From an uncultured Rhodospirillaceae bacterium (GTDB lineage Bacteria; Pseudomonadota; Alphaproteobacteria; RF32; CAG-239), in assembly GCA_900320035.1 (NCBI GenBank), contig ONQU01000083.1, positions 1 through 12,162 on the forward strand: a DNA stretch of 12,162 nt. Reading direction: 5' to 3'. The position numbers and the translations under genes are program-made. The notes below the pieces were generated by a model that saw only the letters and a program-made list of their open reading frames with translations, was not told where the DNA came from and searched no databases. Below, one piece after another: positions 7,716 to 12,162 of the stretch (the first letter of the stretch is position 1; the number at the start of each line of letters is the position of its first letter).

Positions 7716-8156
7716 ATGATCTTAGAAGCAATTGATAAAGACGGCAACTTAATTGAATTTAATGAAAAAAATCTGCGCGGCAAAACAACCATTTTATATT
7801 TTTACCCTAAAGACAATACTTCCGGCTGCACTCAAGAAGCGTGTGACTTTCGCGATAATATGAACCGCTTGCTGGCCCATGCTGATGTTATCGGAGTCAG
7901 TCCGGACAGCATCGCTTCGCACCAGAAATTTCAACAAAAACAAAACCTAAATTTCACCTTGGTTGCCGATGTTAATCACGAATTAGCCGAGCAATTCGGT
8001 GTATGGAAAGAAAAATCAATGTACGGGCGTAAATATATGGGTATCGAACGTTCTACATTCATTATTGATACACAAGGAAAAATTGCTAAAGAATGGCGCA
8101 AAGTTAAAGTTAGCGGTCATGTTGATGAAGTTATAACTTTCTTGAAAAATATTTAA
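7716..8156 (+). CDS. bcp: Thiol peroxidase Bcp/PrxQ (peroxiredoxin)
   Basis: Reduces hydrogen peroxide and organic peroxides in the cytoplasm, using electrons normally from thioredoxin. The 146-residue protein has the peroxiredoxin signature P31-x3-T35-x2-Cys38, with Cys38 as peroxidatic cysteine. Cys43, five residues later (CTQEAC), is the expected resolving cysteine of the helix-type PrxQ enzymes. The conserved Arg is Arg112 in GIERSTFIID. The strand segment ILYFYPKDNTSGC and the C-terminal VDEVITFLKN helix are as in the family. It is about ten residues shorter at the N-terminus than E. coli Bcp (156): the usual GD-APxF segment is missing and the chain starts near the DKDGN turn. The start is supported by GGAG seven bases upstream, so the short form is probably genuine. 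The gene is transcribed away from dnaK. Confidence 0.96.
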   Translation: MILEAIDKDGNLIEFNEKNLRGKTTILYFYPKDNTSGCTQEACDFRDNMNRLLAHADVIGVSPDSIASHQKFQQKQNLNFTLVADVNHELAEQFGVWKEKSMYGRKYMGIERSTFIIDTQGKIAKEWRKVKVSGHVDEVITFLKNI

Positions 8157-8166
8157 AATCAAATTG

Positions 8167-8220
8167 TTAAATTAATAATCCTTGCATTTTTTGCTTATTT
8201 TTGCAATGTTGTTAATTTAA
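8167..8220. repeat. Long imperfect inverted repeat after bcp
   Basis: Outer arms TTAAATTAA (8167-8175) and TTAATTTAA (8212-8220) pair perfectly. A few wobble pairs (TAAT with GTTG) and inner arms TTGCA/TGCAA (8182-8186, 8202-8206) continue the stem around a T-rich loop. It starts 11 bases after the bcp stop. It lacks a following T run on the plus strand, so it is not a standard terminator; it may protect the 3' end of the bcp transcript or be an accident of AT-rich sequence. Confidence 0.4.
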
Positions 8221-8259
8221 AAAAAGATAAAGCACCTTTTTTTAAGGTGCTTTATCTTT
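8219..8259 (-). terminator. Strong intrinsic terminator of the 72-residue gene
   Basis: A perfect 16-bp stem (8223-8238 with 8244-8259) has a 5-base loop; on the minus strand it runs into seven T (8225-8219). The stop codon of the minus-strand gene (8260-8258) overlaps the stem base. On the plus strand no good T run follows, but the hairpin may still reduce read-through from bcp. Confidence 0.9.
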
Positions 8260-8476
8260 AAAGAAGTTTTCTAAGTTCCTCTGCCAGCTCCGATTCTGTC
8301 TTTTCGAGCTCAACCAGCAAATTTCCCAACTGTTCTTTTTCCAATGCTGTTAAATCCTTTTGCACTGGAATAAGCTGGCGAACAGCTTTCACAAGACCAG
8401 CCTTGATTTTTTTAGTAGCCTCCGTGGTTCCATGGTGTCCACAGAGGATCTTTACAGCTAAGATCAATCCACACAT
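8258..8476 (-). CDS. Small hypothetical protein, 72 residues
   Basis: I do not recognise this protein. From ATG 8476 it has a short hydrophobic start (MCGLILAVKILCG, two Cys), a basic stretch (ATKKIKAGLVKAVRQL) and a Leu/Glu-rich C-terminal half (LEKEQLGNLLVELEKTESEL and on) that should form an amphipathic helix or coiled coil. The longer reading from TTG 8569 is rejected because that codon lies inside the terminator of the upstream gene and upstream of a consensus promoter (8538-8510). No clear ribosome binding site precedes ATG 8476; the leader is AT-rich with only GAAGATAGAA. Codon choice (CTC, CTG, AAG, GGA, GTG) looks less AT-biased than in the neighbours, a possible sign of recent acquisition. 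A small RNA instead of a protein is the alternative. Confidence 0.55.
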   Translation of the reverse strand: MCGLILAVKILCGHHGTTEATKKIKAGLVKAVRQLIPVQKDLTALEKEQLGNLLVELEKTESELAEELRKLL

Positions 8477-8509
8477 AAAAAATATATAATTATATTCTAT
8501 CTTCGCAAA

Positions 8510-8538
8510 AGTATAATCATTCTTATGGTATTCGTCAA
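8510..8538 (-). promoter_or_regulatory. Consensus promoter of the 72-residue gene
   Basis: TTGACG (8538-8533), a 17-base spacer and TATACT (8515-8510) on the minus strand. The start would be near 8503, giving a leader of about 27 bases before ATG 8476. It comes immediately after the terminator of the adhesin-side unit, so this is an independent transcript of about 280 bases. Confidence 0.78.
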
Positions 8539-8540
8539 GT

Positions 8541-8590
8541 AAAAAAAACGGATATCTGTTTTTTTGCAAATTTTAAACAGTATCCGTTTT
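8541..8590 (-). terminator. Intrinsic terminator after the Skp-like gene
   Basis: On the minus strand AAAACGGATA (8590-8581) plus CTGTTT (8580-8575) pair with AAACAG and TATCCGTTTT (8561-8545), with one bulged base at 8555; eight T follow (8548-8541, partly in the stem). It begins 27 bases after the stop at 8618 and closes the adhesin/coiled-coil unit. Confidence 0.88.
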
Positions 8591-8617
8591 GTATTTTAGT
8601 TATTAAGAAGATAGTTT

Positions 8618-9163
8618 TTATCTCAACATATCATTAATTTTATTTGACTGAATGCGCTGGATAATCTCCGGCGTAATATCTATAACATTTGGTGTAAAAG
8701 CACTGATTGATTGCTTACTAAAAATAGTAGAGGTGTTTTTTTCCTGAGCAATTTGTGCTAAATTTTCATTAATTTGCGTTGTAATACTTTGCAAGGTATC
8801 ATTATATTCTTTTATCATATCATCGCGTTTATTTTTTAGGGAATTTAAATAAACATCAGAAAAATCAGCCTGAACATTAGCTTCTTTTAATGAAGATATT
8901 TTATTTTGGGCGGTTATGACTTCATGATTCAAAATATTGACTTTAGCTTCAAATTCGGCATTTAATTCATCAACTCGAAGACCGCGCAGAGTTTCTTGTA
9001 AATCATAGATATAAACCTTACGAACATCTTCTAATTGCCGTCTTAACTGATTTGTTATTATAATTTGATACACAAAAGCAATACTAAGTAAAATAATAAA
9101 AACGCCTAAAATCCAAGGCATTATTGATTTCTTCTTATTGGTTTGATAGTAATTGATTGTCAT
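8618..9163 (-). CDS. Membrane-anchored periplasmic coiled-coil protein, Skp/OmpH-like (or TrbI-like)
   Basis: A 181-residue protein with a basic N-terminus (NKKK at 9-12) and one hydrophobic segment (about 15-37, WILGVFIILLSIAFVYQIII) with no lipobox or clear cleavage site: probably a signal anchor with the rest in the periplasm. A short strand-like VYIYDLQETL (50-59) is followed by long charged helices (about 62-145), then STIFSKQSISAFTPN and IDITPEIIQRIQ near the end. This order (strand, helical arms, strands, final helix after D-I-T) recalls Skp/OmpH, whose E. coli C-terminus has DITADVLKQ. F-type TrbI also has an N-terminal membrane segment and a similar tail, and cannot be excluded. It lies 75 bases downstream of the adhesin gene on the same strand, so a role in chaperoning or exporting the adhesin is plausible but inferred. 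The ribosome binding site is weak (AGGG about ten bases upstream). Confidence 0.75.
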   Translation of the reverse strand: MTINYYQTNKKKSIMPWILGVFIILLSIAFVYQIIITNQLRRQLEDVRKVYIYDLQETLRGLRVDELNAEFEAKVNILNHEVITAQNKISSLKEANVQADFSDVYLNSLKNKRDDMIKEYNDTLQSITTQINENLAQIAQEKNTSTIFSKQSISAFTPNVIDITPEIIQRIQSNKINDMLR

Positions 9164-9190
9164 TTTTTCTATACCCTATATCCCAAACAA

Positions 9191-9222
9191 GGTCTATGGA
9201 GAGAAAAATCTCTCCATAAACC
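9191..9222. other. Hairpin between adhesin gene and Skp-like gene
   Basis: A perfect 10-bp stem (TATGGAGAGA at 9195-9204 with TCTCTCCATA at 9209-9218) has a 4-base loop, extended after one mismatch by GGT/ACC. On the minus strand, which is the transcribed one, no T run follows, so it is unlikely to be a full terminator. It could be a processing or 3'-stabilising element that lets the two genes be expressed at different levels. Confidence 0.6.
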
Positions 9223-9238
9223 CTTTTCTATCTTCATA

Positions 9239-12162
9239 TTACCAAGAATATGTTACACCCATACGGTAGATATTCTCAGCTGAATCGCCTCCCCAAGCTG
9301 CACCGATGTTAAGCATCAAGTTGTCTGTCAACCAGTGGTAAGCACCAACAGCTGCTGCAGTATGTCCAGAGTACTCACCCGTACCAATCGAGAGTTGGGT
9401 ATCGCCAACAGCACGAGCATTAGGTGCTAACGCCGACATAGCTGCCATTGAAGCCATTCCTGCTTGGAATTCCTTACGTAATTTTCTATAACGATTATGT
9501 AAGGTATTAACTGCCGGAATAACCGTATTTTGTGTATAATCATACAAATTACCAAGATGCGTATCTAAGTTTGTGATTGCATCAGTAACTGATGTATCAA
9601 TTGCCTCACCCATTGCATCTCTATTTGTTGCATACATAGCTTCACGTAATCTTGCCACATCACCAACTGTTGTGTTGAGGGCTGCGATGTTCTGGTTCAC
9701 AGTATTCGTACCCGATACACCATTGATATAATCATATTTCGTGTTGCCTTCTTCATCAGTACCATTTTCAACTTTGAGTTGATCTGCCGTACCAATATGC
9801 GAAGCAACGTAAGAAATCGAATCGCTAACATTCAGCTTATCATCGCCGGTTGGCATTGTATAGTTGATGGTTCTATCAGCAAACTTACCGCCTTCTGCAT
9901 AGCCATCAAAGCTCATACTATTTCTATCACCAATTGCCAAATCAATCGCCGTCAAGTGATGTTCAACTGTTCCTTCAGTCGATAAATTACCATTGTAATT
10001 ATCTCCGAGCTTATCTGCCAAGCCATGGATGGTCCCTAATGTAGCATCAATGTTATTTAATGCTTCAACAACCGTGGTTGGAACAGTATCTGTACCATTA
10101 CTTAAGTTCTTGTATGCATTACCGTCACTGTCGGTCATTGTACCCAGTTTAGACATATTGCCCAAGGTCTTATTGATGGCAACTATATTAGCATTGACTG
10201 ACTTATCGGCCGATACGTCATTATACTGATAGTCATTTTCCCCATCGGTAAAGACTTGCGCCGAACCTATATTATTACTAATAGTACTGATGGCTGCTGT
10301 AATAGTGGCCACATCAACCATACCATAGTTAGATTCAGCGTCTTTATTAACAGATACAGAACCCGTCCAATCACCAACAGCCGTATCAACACGAGACAGA
10401 TTTTGATCTAATGCTGCCAAATTATCAGAAACCGAACGTGCTGTCGTCTTTGCTGCTGCGCTGTCATAATCTGCATCAGCAACATACTTTAGATTACTGT
10501 CATTAGATACACCGTCAATCATCGTATTGCCAAGTGAACCAATCGTGCCATCTAAAGCATTCAAGGCATCGACAACTGTCTTCGTGTTATCATCAAAATG
10601 ACCATTTTCTTGATTGAGATCACTCATGTCACCGATGACTTCATTCGTTGCACCAATCTTATCGTTTAATGTCGACAATTGATGTGCAACACTAATATCT
10701 GTTTCACCAGCTTCTAAGACACCTGTACCGCTCAAATTACCGATTGCTTGGTCAAGCTTTTCAAGATTTGCAGCAACCGTGTTGTTCGCATCAAATGAAC
10801 CTCCATAAATATTGCCTTGTGTCTCATCAGACATCTTGCCAATCATATCACCTAATGCTTCAACATTAGCTGTTAGGGTTGCATTGGTATCAATGTTGGT
10901 ATGTTCACCATTCCAAGATGTACCAACATGATCTTCCATTGCACTAACGGCATCATCTAAGCTGGTCAAGTTTTCAGCAACACTGTCATCCTTATCTAAA
11001 TGTCTGCCATCTGCCAATTCACCGATTGTCTGGTCTAATGCCATTAAGTTTTGAGTAACTGTATCAGACTTCGTTATATTAATAACTTTTTCGCTATCCG
11101 TATAATTTCCGGATGGATCTTTAGCAAAGTCACCTATTCTCTTAACTTCATTATCCAAGTTCTTCAAATCTTGGGCTACTGATATACCACCCAAATATCC
11201 ACCATTAGATGTTGTTGTTTCAAGTTCACCTACCTTATCACCTAAATTCTCAAGATTTTCAATCACACTAAAGCGTTTTTCGATATTAGCGTGTTCTTTG
11301 ACCGGATCATATTGACCAACCAAATCAATTACTTCCTTGCTCTTATCTCCCCAGTCTTGGATTAACGTATTGAGTGCAGCGATATTCTTGTTAACCGAGT
11401 AAGAATTCTTAATACCTCCCTCAACTGTCAAACCAAGATCATCTGCATCACCAATATTAGATGCAATCTGACTAATTGCTGTCGATAAAGTCTTTCCTTG
11501 AATACCTGCTTCGCTATACAATACACCCATTCCGTTCGTTATTGCCGATCTATCACCAATCGCCGCATCCAAACTCATCAGATTATCAGCAACCGTATTT
11601 CTGACACCAAAGTCATCAGCGTCATTCAAGTTGCCATAATTTCTTGTAATCTTACCTAAATTGGTTGTTACAGTATCGCCCAAAGCATCTATATTCTGCT
11701 GCAGAACAATATCGGCGTCTTTGCGTTCACTTTCTTCAGTATCAATATTAGATTGCAATACTTCTTCCGCTGTTTGCGCACGAGATACTTCTGCTGCTAA
11801 ATTCGTGGTTAACTCACCTTCAGCCGCCGTTGCACGTGTTACTTCATTACCTAACGCCGTATCTACTTTCGTAATTGCTTGTGTTAAGTTGATCGAACCA
11901 CCGGCATAACCTGTGTAACTGTAGCTGTTAAATGTTTCAACATTACCTTCAGCTGCCGTTGCACGAGATACCTCTGCTGCTAAGTTCGTCGTTAACGTAT
12001 TCTCTGCTGCCGTCGCACGTGTTACTTCTGCCGCTAAGTTCGTCGTCAACGTACTCTCTGCATTTTGCGCACGCATCACTTCATTTGCTAAGTTTGTCGT
12101 TAACGTATTCTCAGCTGCTGTTGCACGTGTTACTTCATTACCTAACGCTGTATCAACTTTCG
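9239..12162 (-). CDS. Trimeric autotransporter adhesin with YadA anchor (5' end beyond window)
   Basis: A surface adhesin whose three chains form a 12-strand outer-membrane barrel and a long exported stalk (type Vc secretion). 973 residues are visible and the frame is open at the right edge; the internal GTG/ATG at 12079/12076 lie within repeats and are not the start. The last 85 residues match the YadA anchor: helix YRKLRKEFQAGMASMAAMSAL, then strands QLSIGTGEYSGHTAAAVGAYH, LMLNIGAAWG and YRMGVTYSW with the usual C-terminal aromatic residue. The visible N-terminal part is an 18-residue coiled-coil repeat (NLAAEVTRATAAE core). Between lie about twenty diverged units with core V..NL.ALD..IG and variable Gly/Asp/Asn-rich inserts. 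No Cys-rich or enzymatic domain was seen; head domain and signal peptide must lie off-window. A coiled-coil periplasmic protein is encoded directly downstream. Confidence 0.95.
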   Translation of the reverse strand, partial: KVDTALGNEVTRATAAENTLTTNLANEVMRAQNAESTLTTNLAAEVTRATAAENTLTTNLAAEVSRATAAEGNVETFNSYSYTGYAGGSINLTQAITKVDTALGNEVTRATAAEGELTTNLAAEVSRAQTAEEVLQSNIDTEESERKDADIVLQQNIDALGDTVTTNLGKITRNYGNLNDADDFGVRNTVADNLMSLDAAIGDRSAITNGMGVLYSEAGIQGKTLSTAISQIASNIGDADDLGLTVEGGIKNSYSVNKNIAALNTLIQDWGDKSKEVIDLVGQYDPVKEHANIEKRFSVIENLENLGDKVGELETTTSNGGYLGGISVAQDLKNLDNEVKRIGDFAKDPSGNYTDSEKVINITKSDTVTQNLMALDQTIGELADGRHLDKDDSVAENLTSLDDAVSAMEDHVGTSWNGEHTNIDTNATLTANVEALGDMIGKMSDETQGNIYGGSFDANNTVAANLEKLDQAIGNLSGTGVLEAGETDISVAHQLSTLNDKIGATNEVIGDMSDLNQENGHFDDNTKTVVDALNALDGTIGSLGNTMIDGVSNDSNLKYVADADYDSAAAKTTARSVSDNLAALDQNLSRVDTAVGDWTGSVSVNKDAESNYGMVDVATITAAISTISNNIGSAQVFTDGENDYQYNDVSADKSVNANIVAINKTLGNMSKLGTMTDSDGNAYKNLSNGTDTVPTTVVEALNNIDATLGTIHGLADKLGDNYNGNLSTEGTVEHHLTAIDLAIGDRNSMSFDGYAEGGKFADRTINYTMPTGDDKLNVSDSISYVASHIGTADQLKVENGTDEEGNTKYDYINGVSGTNTVNQNIAALNTTVGDVARLREAMYATNRDAMGEAIDTSVTDAITNLDTHLGNLYDYTQNTVIPAVNTLHNRYRKLRKEFQAGMASMAAMSALAPNARAVGDTQLSIGTGEYSGHTAAAVGAYHWLTDNLMLNIGAAWGGDSAENIYRMGVTYSW
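9497..11700 (-). repeat. About twenty diverged copies of a 30-50-residue stalk unit
   Basis: By eye the adhesin repeats a core of roughly 15 residues: [ST]V-x2-N-[LI]-x-ALD-x2-IG, for example TVADNLMSLDAAIGD, TVTQNLMALDQTIGE, TVAANLEKLDQAIGN, SVSDNLAALDQNLSR, TVNQNIAALNTTVGD. Each core is followed by 15-30 variable residues rich in Gly, Asp and Asn. The core fits a short coiled-coil piece; the variable part could form loops or small beta inserts. DNA copies are too diverged to align by eye except in the cores. Confidence 0.8.
11821..11871 (-). repeat. 51-base direct repeat, copy 1 (second copy at 12112-12162)
   Basis: This stretch and 12112-12162 differ at 4 of 51 positions and are 291 bases (97 codons) apart; both encode KVDTALGNEVTRATAAE. 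The second copy runs into the window edge, so the true repeat may be longer and tandem. Confidence 0.85.
11945..12162 (-). repeat. 54-base tandem repeat (18-residue coiled-coil unit)
   Basis: Four copies in register: the codon for the Arg of RATAAE/RAQNAE occurs at 11963, 12017, 12071 and 12125, exactly 54 bases apart. The unit encodes about LTTNLAAEVTRATAAEN with substitutions. Two more copies (Arg codons at 11834 and 11780) follow a 75-base interruption, and a degenerate one (ESERKDAD) lies 57 bases beyond. The array continues past the right edge. Confidence 0.9.

Noticed and set aside
8477..8569. Longer reading of the 72-residue gene from TTG 8569
   Set aside because: The codon lies in the terminator loop of the upstream unit and before the promoter at 8538-8510, so the transcript would not contain it.
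8618..9163. A conjugation locus suggested by the TrbI-like layout
   Set aside because: No other transfer gene is visible; the neighbour is an adhesin. The Skp-like reading fits the context better, though TrbI is not excluded.
9239..12079. Treating 12079 as the start of the adhesin gene
   Set aside because: The frame continues without stop to 12162 and the residues before it (NEVTRATAAENTLTTNLANE) are the same coiled-coil repeat, so the codon is internal.
11945..12162. CRISPR array suggested by regular 54-base repeats
   Set aside because: The repeats are contiguous, in frame, have no spacers, and encode a coiled-coil heptad-like protein repeat.

Overview
The window is AT-rich DNA from a Gram-negative bacterium, most likely an alphaproteobacterium. 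The Gram-negative call rests on a YadA-type outer-membrane anchor. The alphaproteobacterial call rests mainly on the promoter in front of dnaK (CTTG, 18 bases, CCTATAT), which fits the heat-shock promoter pattern I recall for that class. A DUF2934-type small protein is compatible with this. A long trimeric surface adhesin suggests a host-associated or biofilm lifestyle, but that is inference.

Layout from left to right. (1) 1-4149, minus strand: a two-gene glycogen unit, glgB followed 13 bases later by glgX, which runs off the left edge. Both enzymes keep their three catalytic carboxylates. (2) 4351-4767, plus strand: a self-contained small unit (promoter, DUF2934-like gene with a Lys/Ser/Thr-rich tail, strong terminator), divergent from glgB. 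(3) 4918-5434, minus: a monocistronic NADAR-family gene with its own consensus promoter and an unusual Cys-x2-Cys-x2-Cys where the family normally has Asp and Trp. (4) 5541-7595, minus: dnaK as a single gene with a heat-shock promoter and its own terminator; dnaJ and grpE are not beside it. (5) 7654-8156, plus: a peroxiredoxin Bcp/PrxQ gene, divergent from dnaK, so two stress genes share one 184-base control region. (6) 8219-8538, minus: a compact unit for a 72-residue protein of unknown function. (7) 8541-12162, minus: the 3' part of a large trimeric autotransporter adhesin gene, followed 75 bases later by a gene for a membrane-anchored, coiled-coil periplasmic protein resembling Skp/OmpH (or TrbI), and then a terminator.

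The most interesting part is the last one. The adhesin passenger is built of about twenty diverged copies of one unit plus an 18-residue tandem coiled-coil repeat, and part of that region recurs at a 97-residue spacing, suggesting repetition beyond the window. Its downstream partner could be a dedicated periplasmic export or assembly factor, similar in concept to SadB for SadA, but with a different anchor and a Skp-like layout. No tRNA, rRNA, CRISPR array, insertion sequence or phage gene was seen. No gene-free gap exceeds about 300 bases; the longest (4150-4431) holds the two divergent promoters.
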